DNA from: Hevea brasiliensis
Taxonomy: Eukaryota; Streptophyta; Magnoliopsida; Malpighiales; Euphorbiaceae
Assembly (NCBI RefSeq): GCF_030052815.1
Contig: NC_079496.1
Location: 1,984,001 to 2,048,000 of the forward strand
Reading direction: 5' to 3'
DNA: 64,000 nt
In this document: one piece after another, positions 11,623 to 22,976 of the stretch
Position numbering within the stretch: position 1 is the stretch's first letter
Layout: every line of letters begins with the position of its first letter
Made by a program: the position numbers and the translations under genes
Notes under the pieces: model-generated
Seen by the model: the letters and a program-made list of their open reading frames with translations, nothing else
The model's database searches: none
What the model was told of the DNA's origin: nothing

Positions 11623-12069
11623 TGTTAGGTTATTTAGGTCCTTTTGGAGTTCAGAGCTATAGAATGGAGATCAAAAGAGATGAGGAAGCCATGGGAGAAC
11701 ACAGAAAAAAGCATTTGTGTGTACTTGTTACGTGCATTGGAAAAAGCTATTGATCGGATATGAAAGGGACACTAGACACAATATTCACTCATAAAAACGC
11801 AGCGTTTCAAACTATAAAGTTCGAAAAAACGACCCGTATTTTTGGCGCAGAATCAGTTTGAGTTTGTGTTTCAAAACGACGTTGTTTACTTAAGTTTTTC
11901 TGCAGCTCCTGTTTTCTTCGACACTCATCTCTGCATTCCTTGACTCTCTCGTCCCTCCTTCTCCTCATTCTTCCTTAAACCCTAAACCTTAAAATACTCT
12001 GTGGGTCTTCTTTTCATTAAAGATAAATCTGGAAGGTAAAAGGCATAGCAGTTGGCCAGACATGCATAT
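11623..12069. promoter_or_regulatory. Shared head-to-head promoter region of the BTB and PPR genes, with telo-box
   Basis: Only 447 bp separate the ATG of the minus-strand BTB gene (11622) and the ATG of the plus-strand PPR gene (12070). The PPR-proximal part is pyrimidine-rich and holds AAACCCTAAA at 11977-11986. This telo-box motif is common just upstream of plant genes for translation and organelle biogenesis. A clear TATA box was not identified. Bidirectional control is an inference from spacing. Confidence 0.55.
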
Positions 12070-14871
12070 ATGAAGATGCTTTTGAAGAACCCAGGTAAAC
12101 TACGGCATAGCTACTTTCTTGTCCCATCTTCTGATGATCCAGAATTCTGCTTTTATTAGCTAAGATTCTTCTTTCTTTTGGTTACTTTAGGAATACTATT
12201 CAGCTGTGATTCAAGGTGTTGGCATTTTGTTACCAATTCCAGAAAGTTAACCTCCTTGTCTAATGGGCCTCCTTCTTCTGCATTGGGTGGGAAATTCTTT
12301 CCCTTTATGGAAGAGCATAATCAAGACAACCGGAAAAAAATTGGCAGCGTAAGGCAAGGAGTCGATGATGTGTGCCGTATTTTGGAAAGTGGTCCTTGGG
12401 GACCCCCAGTTGAGAGTGCTTTGTCAATGCTTGATGAAAGTCCTCAACCAGAATTTATTATTGGAGTCTTAAGGAGGCTGAAGGATGCTAAACAAGCAGT
12501 AAATTATTTTCGGTGGGCTGAGAAAAAAACTGATCAGGCATTATGTCCCGAAGCATACAATTCACTTCTTTTGGTGATGGCTAAAACGAGGAAGTTTAAT
12601 TATTTCGAACAAATTCTGGGAGAAATGAGTATTGCTGGATTTGGCCCATCTAATAGCACATGCATTGAGTTAATTTCGAACTGTGTCAAGTCACGGAAGC
12701 TCAGAGAAGCTTTTGATCTTATTCAGTGCATGAGGAAATTCAAATTTCGCCCTGCATTTTCAGCTTATACTGCTTTGATTGGTGCTCTGTCTGGAGTTCA
12801 TGAATCTGACCTCATGCTTACTCTCTTTCATCAAATGCAGGAAATAGGTTATGAAGTAAGTGTACACATGTTTACAACTCTGATTCGTGTGTTTGCCAGG
12901 GAGGGTCGTCTTGATGCAGCTCTCTCCCTGTTGGATGAGATGAAAAGCAACTGTTTTAATGCTGACATTGTTCTTTATAATGTCTGTATAGATTGCTTTG
13001 GTAAGGTGGGTAAGGTGGATATGGCTTGGAAGTTCTTTCATGAGATGAAAGCACATGGTTTATTGCCAGATGACGTGACTTATACAAGCATGATAGGTGT
13101 TCTCTGCAAAGCAAACAGACTGGACGAAGCAGTGGAAATATTCGAGCAGATGGAACAAAACAGAAAAGTCCCATGTGCATATGCCTACAACACCATGATT
13201 ATGGGGTATGGATCAGCTGGGAAGTTTGGCGAGGCTTACAGTTTACTTGAGAGACAAAAAGCAAAGGGGTGCATTCCAAGCGTGGTTGCATACAATTGCA
13301 TTCTGACATGCCTTGGGAAAATGGGAAGATTAGGGGAGGCGTTAAAAATCTTTGAGGAGATGAAGAAAGATGCAGTGCCCAATCTTGCAACGTATAATAT
13401 TCTAGTAGACATGCTATGCAGAGCAGGAGAAGTTGAGACTGCTTTCAAGGTTCGGGGTGCAATGGAAGAAGCTGGCTTGTTTCCTAATGTCATGACTGTA
13501 AACATAATGATTGATCGACTATGTAAAGCACAAAAACTTGATGAGGCTCGTTCTATATTTGAGGGAATGAATCATAAAGTTTGCACCCCAGATGAGGTTA
13601 CATTTTGTTCACTTATAGACGGTTTGGGCAAACAAGGTAGAGTAGATGATGCCTACAGGCTTTATGAACAGATGTTGGATTCTGATAAAATACCAAATGC
13701 TATTGTGTATACGTCCCTGATTAGAAACTTCTTCAGATGCGGCAGGAAGGAGGATGGTCACAAGATATACAAGGAAATGATCCATAGGGGTTGTTCTCCT
13801 GACCTTATGCTTCTTAATACCTACATGGATTGTATTTTTAAAGCAGGTGAAACTGAGAAAGGAAGGGCTTTGTTTGAGGAAATAAAAGCTCGAGGATTTG
13901 TTCCAGATGTGAGAAGCTATTCTATCCTAATTCATGGCCTTGTGAAAGCTGGTTTTGCAGGTGAAACTTATGAGTTGTTCCATGCTATGAAGGACCAGGG
14001 ATGTGTTCTGGACACCCGTGCTTACAACACAGTTATTGATGGGTTCTGCAAGTCAGGTAAGGTGAATAAAGCCTATCAGCTGCTGGAGGAAATGAAGACT
14101 AAGGGCCACCAACCAACTGTTGTCACCTATGGTTCTGTCATCGATGGCCTAGCCAAAATTGATAGGCTTGATGAAGCATATATGCTCTTTGAAGAAGCAA
14201 AGTCAAATGGCATAAAGTTAAATGTTGTTATCTATAGCAGTCTCATTGATGGGTTTGGAAAAGTGGGTAGAATTGATGAGGCATATCTAATCATGGAAGA
14301 GCTGATGCAGAAAGGTTTAACACCTAATGTGTGCACATGGAATTGCTTGCTTGATGCATTGGTGAAGGCAGAGGAAATTAATGAAGCTCTTATCTGCTTT
14401 CAGTCCATGAAAAACCTGAAATGCACTCCCAATCTTATAACTTACAGCATTCTCATAAATGGTCTCTGCATGATTAGAAAATTTAACAAAGCCTTTGTGT
14501 TTTGGCAAGAGATGCTGAAGCAAGGGTTAGAACCCAACACCATTACTTACACTACAATGATTGCTGGACTTGCCAAGGCTGGGAACATTGCAGATGCTAA
14601 TTCACTCTTTGAAAGATTCAAGGCAAGTGGGGGTATACCTGATTCTGCTTGTTATAATGCCATCATAGAAGGATTAAGTTATGCAGATAGGGCAATGGAG
14701 GCATATGGACTTTTTGAGGAAACTCGGTTGAAAGGTCATAAAATTCATGCCAAAACTTGCATTGCTCTTTGGGATGCCCTGTGTAGGGCTGAATGTGTTG
14801 AGCAGGCAGCAATTGTGGGGGCTGTTATGAGGGAAATAGCGAATTCTCAACATGCTGCAAGATCTTGGTAG
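12070..14871 (+). CDS. P-class pentatricopeptide repeat (PPR) protein, At3g06920-like
   Basis: Two exons: 12070-12094 and 12191-14871, joined by a GT-AG intron whose removal reads ATG AAG ATG CTT ... CCA GGA ATA CTA in frame, giving 901 residues. The open frame could also start at 12178 inside the intron, but the spliced start gives a better N-terminus. From about residue 115 to 870 the protein is an uninterrupted run of about 20 degenerate 35-residue PPR repeats of the P type (typical pieces: YNTMIMGYGSAGKFGEAYSL, VVTYGSVIDGLAKIDRLDEA), with no E or DYW extension. PPR proteins bind specific organellar RNAs by a repeat-to-base code, stabilising or processing them in mitochondria or chloroplasts. 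Length and repeat content match Arabidopsis At3g06920 (about 870 residues), as does its neighbourhood (see synteny finding). Confidence 0.9.
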
Positions 14872-17732
14872 CATCGTGTTGTTTTTTCAGTTTTAAGGGG
14901 CTGGTTATTGTGGTAACTTAGCAACGATTCACTCACTTATCCTTCACATACTCATTTCTTCATTTGGACTAGTTGCTTCCTGCAAAGGTATTCCTTTTTA
15001 CTTATTAATTATACAATTCTCAAAATCATTGGTTGAAAAAAATTGCTTTCGCTTCTGATTTGATGCACCATTTTCTCTGTTGTCTGGTCTGTTTGATTAA
15101 TATTTGGTTTTGCAAATATACTTGTTAGGAATGTAGAAGATAGTTTCCCCCCCAGTGATTGTACTCTTGGGCTGTGCCTAGTTTGAAGGACGGAATAGCA
15201 TAATACAAGAAAAAGGACAACTCAACATGGCAATACAAGAATCCATTTTTGTCATGTCCTATTGGTATGCCAATTCCAGATTTATCATGCTTAATCCAAT
15301 TAACCAAACGCACCTCCAGTGTCATATTTTGGAAGATAGAGTGAATATCCTTGATTAAAACTAAGCAAGCCACCTAGGCGTTGAACCTTTAGTGTCTGGT
15401 TTGACCAAATGGATGTGTTTGGCCTCTTAGTAATTTTGCATAAATTGTAATTACTGTTGCTATCAATTTATTCTTCGATTCAAGATGGAAACCACTTTGT
15501 ATTTTTCTCAAATTCTTCAGGTAATTGTAATGATTTGATGCTAAATTATTTCAAGCAGCTTTGTAAGTTAACATCAATGACATTACCTGCAAATTTTGTC
15601 ATTTTAGGGCTTTAAAATAAGTGTGCCTCCAGAAACAATAGCGACACATTTTATTAGTGTTCTGCAAGCAGAATAAATACTTTTGCTCAGCATTTACTGA
15701 AGTGCATATTTCTGAATTCCAATCCTTCTTGTTTACCATTTGACCTCTGACAAGGGATGCTTGCAGTGCCATCATAAAAAAAAATTCTTTTTTTTTTTTT
15801 TGTTTGTTTAAGTGATCATCATGCTTATGCAGATGGTAGTGAATACTTTTTACGATGGTGCAAAAGATGATTTTAGGAGACCATTTGTCTTGTGAGCCCA
15901 CTAATTCAATCATTGTAGCAAATTACCCTATCTACTAGTGTTCCATATACATGAGCAGAGGATTTAGCAAGGGGTGCGCACAGTTCTTAGGGTCCTAAAC
16001 AGATCAGAATTGTACCAAACTAAATTTAATTTCCAATTTTGTTTTGGTTTGATTTTGATTCTTCACTAAAAAACTGATTTTATACATATTTTTTTTATGA
16101 TTTTATACATATATTTATATACAATTAAAATTGCAACACACACACATATATTATCTTTCATTCCTCTACATTTTCTTAATAATTTTATTTTTAAATATAT
16201 TAAACCACCCTAGAATTTTTAATTATAAGTGTATCAGCATATTATATAATATGTTTAATCTTTAATTATATATGTATCTTTAAAGGTTATATAATAAAAT
16301 GTATAATATGTGATATGCTATGTATTAGCAGCTAACTTTAATGCTTAAATGATATTTATGTACAATTTTTCATTATAACAATTGTATGAAATTATTTCAG
16401 GAACCGAAACCCGAACCAAAGTCTTGACGAATTGAATTAAAATCTAAGTACAGAACCAAATCAAAACTGAAAAGTCAAAGAACCGAATCGGAGTTTACTA
16501 AAAATTCAGCATGGTTCCAGTTCTTAAGTCGGCCCTGAATAAAAACCAGAGTTGCACAGCTTTAGATTTGGTAGTTTCTTCGGGTTTTTCGTTGTCAAAA
16601 GAGGAGTTAGAGGTCTGTGCGAATTAGTAGTTTCTAGATGAAATTTTTAAGTGTATTTCAATTACATAAGGATTTGAGGTATGATGTATAATTTCTTGGA
16701 AGACATACTCTAGTTTCGCACAATAATTTCATATGTGATGTACATTATTTCATAAAGCAGTGCTTTATACTGTAATATCTCAACTGTAGTATAAATTTGA
16801 GTATCCATTTAATTTCAAAATTTTGTACTAAAACTATGAATAACACAAGCTTTTATCTTTCAAAAAGAAGAACGTGCCTCCAGTTACATTAAAAATTGAA
16901 GGAGCTTTCATTGCCGAATTGTCTAGAACCATTCCTGGATGCTGGAGTTCAAGGGAAGCAGAAGCTCTGGGATTAAGAGAGGCTTTGGCATGATTATCTC
17001 AGTACTGATTCACAAGAGATTTACTTTGGTTTATGTTCAAATGGGTAAGATTGGACAGAATATGTGTTGTTTTAGACTGTAAATCTATTTTAAACCAGGG
17101 ATTTTAGATCTCTCTGAAATGGTTAGTAGACAAGCAAACAAAGCAACTAATTCTTTAGCAAGAGTTGCTTTGTCCTGTGCTAATCCAACCGCTTGGGCTT
17201 TTCTTTTTTTCCTTTTTATTGAAGCTAATATTTGAATTAGCCAACAAACTGCAATACCTAAAAAATTAAATCAAAAGTTAATTTTATTGTAATGATTTTT
17301 TATGTTTTTCCATTTGGCATGAAATTAATATATTTGCTAAGTATATATTGTAATTAATATATTTTACATGAAATTAATATATTTGCCAAGTGTTTGTCGT
17401 GGGTATGAATTAATCCCTACCGTTCATGTTTGCACGACAAAGTTAAGAAGAACGTGCGGTCTAACAGAGATCACCAGATCAACGTAGAACGAATTCAAAT
17501 GTTACCAACTTTAGAGAATCCTTTCTCCTACACCAATAAATGGGGACCGTTACTTCAAAATTCCAACGTCTCTTTTGAACTTCTGTTCAAAATTTAAATT
17601 TTTAAAGAGGTAAAAGTTGCTCACTTTCTACATTTGTCTCGCAGGCCCACGAATAAATAATCTTTCTTTGAATCATAATACATCAAATTCTTCAGATCTC
17701 TTCTATCTGCAATCTCCTTCTACAGAGAAAAA
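14872..17732. other. Intergenic region with LINE remnant
   Basis: It starts with the PPR 3' UTR. Most of the region is AT-rich and non-coding. A decayed RNase H segment of a LINE-type element lies at about 16865-17200. The last 250 bp form the promoter and leader of the ARM/TOG gene. Confidence 0.6.
16865..17200 (+). mobile_element. Decayed LINE-type RNase H fragment
   Basis: Translation of about 16865-16992 gives a stretch containing WSSREAEALGLREALA. A second piece at 17119-17199 in another frame contains VSRQANKATNSLARVA. These are the two hallmark pieces of the RNase H domain found at the end of plant non-LTR retrotransposon ORFs (EAEALxLREAL and RQANxxAHxLAR). The frame changes and stop codons between the pieces show it is a fossil. 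Confidence 0.6.
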
Positions 17733-19215
17733 ATGGCTTTGAGGCCCATTGATAATGCTCTCCCTTTAACACCAGAAAGACCCAAAAAGCAAGCAAAAGT
17801 CTCAGTTCCGATTCAAAAACAGGCAGAGTTTGGTGTAAATGATGAAAATAAGGCTCCATTGCCACTCTCTGCAGATGCTGCTATCGATTATATCTCTTCT
17901 GAGAATCTCAAAGCCATTCCAGACCCTGAATCCAAGATCCAGGTAAGTCTTATAACTCACTCATCTCAATTGGGTCTCTCTGGATTGAGGGTAGATTTTT
18001 CTTATAGAAATTTGTTTCAAGTAACCCAGATGACGACTCATTTGATTGGTTATTTTTCCTTGGTTATTTGAGTTCCTAGGGTCTTGTTGAAGGCTTAGAT
18101 TCGAAGGATTGGACAAAGGTTTGCGAGTCACTGAATAATACTAGGCGGTTTGCGTTGCATCACTCCTCTCTTTTGCTCCCAATCTTGTATGAGAGATTTC
18201 CTCGCAGAATATGGACATGAATAAGCTTTTAATTTTTATGATGAGACAAAAATTGGCTAAACATGGATGTGTTATTTTATTTGTATAGGGAAAAGGTAAT
18301 GTTGGTGGTGGTGAAGGCCATGAAGAACCCAAGAAGTGCTTTGTGTAAAACCTCTATTATGGCTTCATCTGATATTTTCAATGCCTTTGGCTCTAAATTA
18401 CTTGACTCCACTACTGAAGCTTTTGATAACTTGGTGAGAATCTACCTCTCCGCTTCTGTTTGTGTCTTTACCCATTTTCACTTCAATTCCATTGTGTGTT
18501 GTCTAAATCTGGTCCGCTATAAATTATATTGTGTTTGTTGTCTAAATCTGGTCCACAGTAGATTTCATGTATAAATAAGTGAAACTCATGTAAAATATGA
18601 GTATCTGTCTTACCATGCCCTTCTGTGTTTCATCCATAATAAACTGAATTTAAGTAACAATTTTCTGTTAATTTTTTGCTATTGACTTTACTTGTCCTTG
18701 TGGGTGCACAGCTGTTGCAGCTGCTGCTCAAAGCTTCTCAAGATAAAAGGTTTGTGTGTGAAGAAGCAGATAAAGCATTGAGTGCAATGGTGAGGTCCAT
18801 GACTCCTCTGCATCTGCTCCATAAGCTCCGAGCATATGTTAGCCATGCCAACCTTAGAGTCAGAGCCAAAGTTGCCATATGCATCTCCAACTCCGTCTCC
18901 AATATGGTAATTGTTTGGATAACTCAGTCTTGTGTGTTGATATTTGCTGCCTACAATGATTATTGTGAACTTATGGTTTCTCAGGGTCTGGAAGGAATGA
19001 AAGAGTTCGGATTGGTTTCATTGGTACAAATGGCTGCCAATTTGTTGAACGATAGGCTGCCCGAGGCAAGAGAAGCAGCACGAAATACTGTGATTTCTAT
19101 ATTTGAAGCATATACAGAAAATGAAGAGCAGAAGCAGGAGTCGTGGCAAAACTTTTGCCAATCCAATTTGCCAACTATTCATGCTCAGTCTATGGCTAAA
19201 ATTACTAGTTTATAG
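17733..19215 (+). CDS. ARM-repeat/TOG-like domain protein
   Basis: Five exons: 17733-17942, 18080-18186, 18289-18433, 18712-18906 and 18985-19215, all GT-AG, summing to 888 nt (295 residues). The first about 70 residues are a basic and acidic disordered leader (LTPERPKKQ, NDENKAPLPLS). The rest is helical ARM/HEAT-like: GLVEGLDSKDWTKVCESLNN, SALCKTSIMASSDIFNAFG, DKRFVCEEADKALSAMV and RVRAKVAICISN. The DW-x-K-x-CESLNNxRRxALHH start is typical of TOG/CLASP-type arrays that bind tubulin; Arabidopsis has short ARM-superfamily proteins of this kind. A microtubule-related role is inferred from fold only. The protein is much shorter than CLASP or MOR1, with room for one TOG-like unit. Confidence 0.8.
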
Positions 19216-19999
19216 TAGAATGTAGTGTTGTGCTGATGTTAAGAGTTCGCAGGGCACTAGAAACTAAGGCCATTAAAGAAATGAAAAACGGATTCTATTT
19301 GCTTTCCAGTTAGCAGATTCTATTTCATGTAAATTCTACTTTTACATGAATCCAGTAATAAAATAGTTCACCTTGTGCTGATCCCATTTGCCTTATTTCT
19401 TCATAGAACTCGGCACTTAGTTAACAAGACTGGTGACAAGTCACGTGAACATGATTGATAACCATAATAGATCCAATTCTTCCTCTGCTAGCTTGTTACC
19501 AGTTATTCTGAAGGGGTTCATTTGTTTTAACTTTATTCTTTCCAGTTCTTTTCAAGTCCCCAACAACCAAACAAAAAGACATCTACATACAATTTTTCAA
19601 AACAAATAGACATCTACTATATACAGTTTTTCAGAACAAAAAGAGCTCTGATTCAGTGGGAAGACCACCACATCCTTGTCATATTTGCCCTACTGTCCAA
19701 AATTTCTCCATAGATTCAAGAGACCTATGGCTGGTCAAGATCATTAATCTGGCCAGTAAGTCCTAAAGTCCTAAAATATTGTTGAAGAAGAGAGATCTTG
19801 ACTCTGAGGAGAATCCATAAGAACATGTCCACAGATTGAAGAAGAATCCAGGTATAATCATTCATTTATTCCAAAACTATGTACCTTGATGTCCCAAGTA
19901 GATATCCCAATAGTAAAGGCTGACTTCCTTGAGGTCTCAAGTTTGGATTCTGCCCTTGTTAGGGGATTTATGGAGATGGAGAGAACCGGCTACCCCTCA
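19216..19999. other. Intergenic region between convergent genes
   Basis: Holds the 3' UTRs of the plus-strand ARM/TOG gene and the minus-strand DUF3110-like gene. The plus-strand frame at 19886-20203 is antisense to the latter's last exon. Nothing else recognisable. Confidence 0.6.
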
Positions 20000-22580
20000 T
20001 TATGTACCTTCTTGATCTTGATCAAGCAAAGAGAGCAAAGCCATCTCAACCTCAGCAAATGGCTGACCAGCATAAAGCTTAAGCTGCCCCTTCTTTACAA
20101 CAATTACCTTCTTGGAACGAGATTTCACTGCATCATGAAGTTCCTGCAGGAGTTCAAATTTTCCTTTATGACATTAGCATCAATTAGAAGGCTCACTGTA
20201 TGAATATGAATATTCATACACTTATTCCTTCGTACCCAGCCAACAAATTCCTTCGTACACTTATTCCTTCGTACACTGTAGGAATAAGTGTATGAATATT
20301 CATACACTTATTCCTTCGTACCCAGCCAACAAATAGTACGGAAGGTGTCATTCAAATGCCATGAAATTTACAAACAAATAGTTTAGTCAATGATAGTTTG
20401 GAAGGTGCAAATGATATTTCCATATTGCTTCCATTATACTCTCTGCCCCCGTAACTGGCTTAGTTTAGTCATACAACTGTTTAGAGCACTTACTTTTATT
20501 GACAGTGGAACAATGTCAGCACTGAAGTTCCCTAAATCTTGAAAGTAGGATTCAAGTAGATAGCAGAAGTTATTGGCATCACTGCGGTCCTCAAAAGCAA
20601 CAGTGCAAGAGTCCTCTTGGTTATCTGCCTGAGAAGGTGTTCTTAATGCATAAAGTCCAGCTGGTCCTTCTTGTTCTGTGCCTCTACGCATAAGGATAGC
20701 CTGGTATGGATACAAAATGATTTCTTATGAGATTAACCTAAGAAGTTTATTTTACATCAATACAAAATTAAGCAAACGAATAAATATCCACCTATGCACA
20801 CATAAGGACTAAGATAACTAATATTGGAATTGCACATCCAAAAAAGAAATATAGATCACAACTACTGAGAGAACATTGTAAAAAATAAGAGATTCACAAG
20901 TTTCAAATGCATACTAGAGCATAAGGAAGCTTCAACCACCACAACTTTGTTTGCACTACTGATTTTTTATCCCCCATTTTGTAGGTTACTGGTCTCTTTC
21001 CAGGGTCTCTGCTGCTTTTTCTTCTTGGTGAAGCTGGGCCATCTAAATTTGTATTAGTTCTCTGGTTTTCTTTTGTTAAGCTTAGAGAATTCTGTTTCTC
21101 AAAATCTGTTGATTTCCATGACTTTGTTACTTCACTTGACAATCTTCCTTTCCTATTCTCCTGGACAGCACCTAAAATTTTTTTACAAAACAACCCAGGT
21201 TTATACAGAGTTTTAACGGAAAATTATTATCAATATCAGATAGAAAAGTGACAAATGTGATGTTCAGAATCTTCAAAATCTCCTCTTAATATGTAAAATC
21301 AAAACCTACCTCGAAGTAATAATTTTGCATCATAAGCCCAAAATACCCAAAACTCTACAATACTACAGAATCTGCATTCCCATATCAATAAATATAAAAG
21401 CATTGATAAATGGAAATTTCGAAGAACAGTCACCATTTACATGAAAACATAAATAAATGTGTAAATCATGCACCACCATGTCTTTATTTACATTACCGGA
21501 CTGTATTTCCTTCAGCAAATCTTTGTTTTCCGTCTCTAACTTGTTGCCATCTTGTGACAAATTCAGCTGAACACCAGTGACTTTCCCTCCGCTATCTATT
21601 TTCATAGTCCCCGAATCAATGTCTCTAGATTCCCCATTTGGATGACTTCCATTCATGCTATTCGAACCTGAAAATCCCTTCGGACTACTCCTTGAGTTCA
21701 TTGAAGGGCTTTTAAACTTAAACTTTTTCTTGAACCTCAATGCTTTGTGATCCTCTTTTGGGACCAAACTATTATCGCTAAGCTCTTCTTCTTCTTCTTC
21801 TTCATTCCCAAAAAGGCCCAAATAATTCATAAATGATTCAGGCAACTTTTCTCTCTTGGAATTTAATCTCTTCTCCAATTTAACCAATCTTGCTCCAATC
21901 TCCTTTTCAATGTCAGTTTCTTCATTACCCTCTTTCCTCTCCCTTTTCTCCTTCTCCCTCGCCTCCCTTGCCATAGCCCTAATTTCACTGATTCTCTCTT
22001 CCTGATCAATGTCATCAAAGTAAGCCACATTGCTGCTTCCATTCAGCAATATACTCCCTTTACCAGCCAAATTATCCACTCTCTCTTCTTTCTTAGATGA
22101 ACTGGAGTTCCCCAGCACCCAAACTGCAAAGATTGTAACCCCAACCAAATAACCACAGAATTTCAAGAGGGACTTGGCATAAATTTTACCATTAATGCCA
22201 CTATATTCTCCAGCAGTGCCTATTGTCTCCGATAAACCAAATTCTTCAAACCTATCCTTTTCTCCAGGGAGAGGACTTCTGCTGGATATTTCATCGGATG
22301 GAGCATCCAAAACGGGGTCGTAATCAGGTGGGAACGGAATGGGAATGGGGACTGTGTGTTCTACTGGAACTATCTGAGGAAGAGGAGCGGGGGTGAAGGG
22401 TTTAGTTAACGTTTTGAGGATTTTGGGGCGCAAGTGGTTTTTCCTGTTTGTGCGTTTAGATGGAAATGGAATAGAAACAGAAGATGAGAGGAGTGGGCTT
22501 AGTCGGAATCTGTGAATGGTTGCGGAGGTGACTTTGGGTGGCGCGTAGAAAGAGAAGGTAGCGCGGTATGCACCCGTCAT
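20000..22580 (-). CDS. Putative plastid membrane protein with DUF3110-like C-terminal domain
   Basis: Four exons: 22580-21497, 21171-20915, 20700-20494 and 20143-20000, GT-AG, phases consistent, 563 residues. ATG at 22580 is the first methionine of the frame. The first 50 residues are Ser/Arg-rich with few acids, like a chloroplast transit peptide. A Pro-rich stretch follows, then a single hydrophobic segment near residues 138-158 (LVGVTIFAVWVLG), a charged coiled-coil-like segment (RAMAREAREKEKRERK), an acidic run of Glu, and a basic linker. The conserved C-terminus (AILMRRGTEQEGPAGLYALR, VAFEDRSDANNFCYLLES, KVIVVKKGQLKLYAGQPF) resembles DUF3110, a domain of cyanobacterial and plastid proteins such as the EMB1923 type. 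The function is unknown and the domain call is by eye. Confidence 0.75.
20280..20315. repeat. 36-bp perfect palindrome in the last intron of the DUF3110-like gene
   Basis: Positions 20280-20315 read the same on both strands, with centre TATGAATATTCATA. The half-unit and the flanking CCTTCGTACCCAGCCAACAAAT are also repeated about 90 bp upstream (20209-20250), so the region is a small inverted-plus-direct repeat cluster spanning about 20197-20337. Confidence 0.85.
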
Positions 22581-22705
22581 CGGAAACGGAGGAACAGGCA
22601 AAGAGTTGTATAGGTTTTAGGTTTGAAAGCTTTTACATGACATCCGTCTAGAGTTTGCTGCTCAGGCCCAGGCAGAACCAAATGGGCTATAGCTATAAAG
22701 CAAAT

Positions 22706-22716
22706 TCCCACATCGA
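22706..22716 (+). promoter_or_regulatory. Upstream sequence element (USE) of the U2 snRNA gene
   Basis: TTCCCACATCG matches the plant snRNA USE consensus RTCCCACATCG at ten of eleven positions. It ends 32 bp before the TATA box, the spacing that directs RNA polymerase II (about 33 bp) rather than polymerase III (about 23 bp). Confidence 0.85.
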
Positions 22717-22748
22717 AACAATAAGACCATGAGAGCGGGGACATGGCA

Positions 22749-22755
22749 TATAAAT
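22749..22755 (+). promoter_or_regulatory. TATA box of the U2 snRNA gene
   Basis: TATAAAT, centred about 30 bp before the U2 start at 22781, as usual for plant U-snRNA genes. Confidence 0.8.
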
Positions 22756-22780
22756 GAAGAAACTCAATAAGCTTAAAAGC

Positions 22781-22976
22781 ATACCTTTCTCGGCCTTTTG
22801 GCTAAGATCAAGTGTAGTATCTGTTCTTATCAGTTTAATATCTGATACGTGAGCCATTGGCTCACATGATATTAAATTAATTTTTTTAGGGGGAGGTCCC
22901 ACTACAGTAGCTTGCTGCTGGGGTTCTCGCGCGTCGCCTCTGCGTTGCACTACAGCCGAGGCCTGGCGCCCCCCGC
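22781..22976 (+). ncRNA. U2: U2 spliceosomal snRNA
   Basis: The RNA starts ATACCTTTCTCGGCCTTTTG, the conserved U2 5' end, followed by the branch-site pairing segment GTGTAGTATCTG, stem-loop IIa, a U-rich Sm site (AATTTTTTTAGG) and the 3' stem-loops with GCTTGCTGCTGGGG and GCGTTGCACTAC. The 196-nt length fits plant U2. A correctly spaced USE and TATA upstream and a 3' box downstream suggest an expressible gene rather than a retro-copy. It acts in the nucleus, base-pairing with the intron branch point during spliceosome assembly. Confidence 0.95.

Noticed and set aside
15125..15373. Minus-strand frame with a weak LINE RNase H look (ACLVLIKDIHSIFQNM)
   Set aside because: Too short and lacking the EAEAL and RQAN hallmarks; not enough to call.
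19886..20203. Plus-strand open frame of 105 codons
   Set aside because: Antisense to the last exon of the DUF3110-like gene, which has matching splice site, frame and stop.
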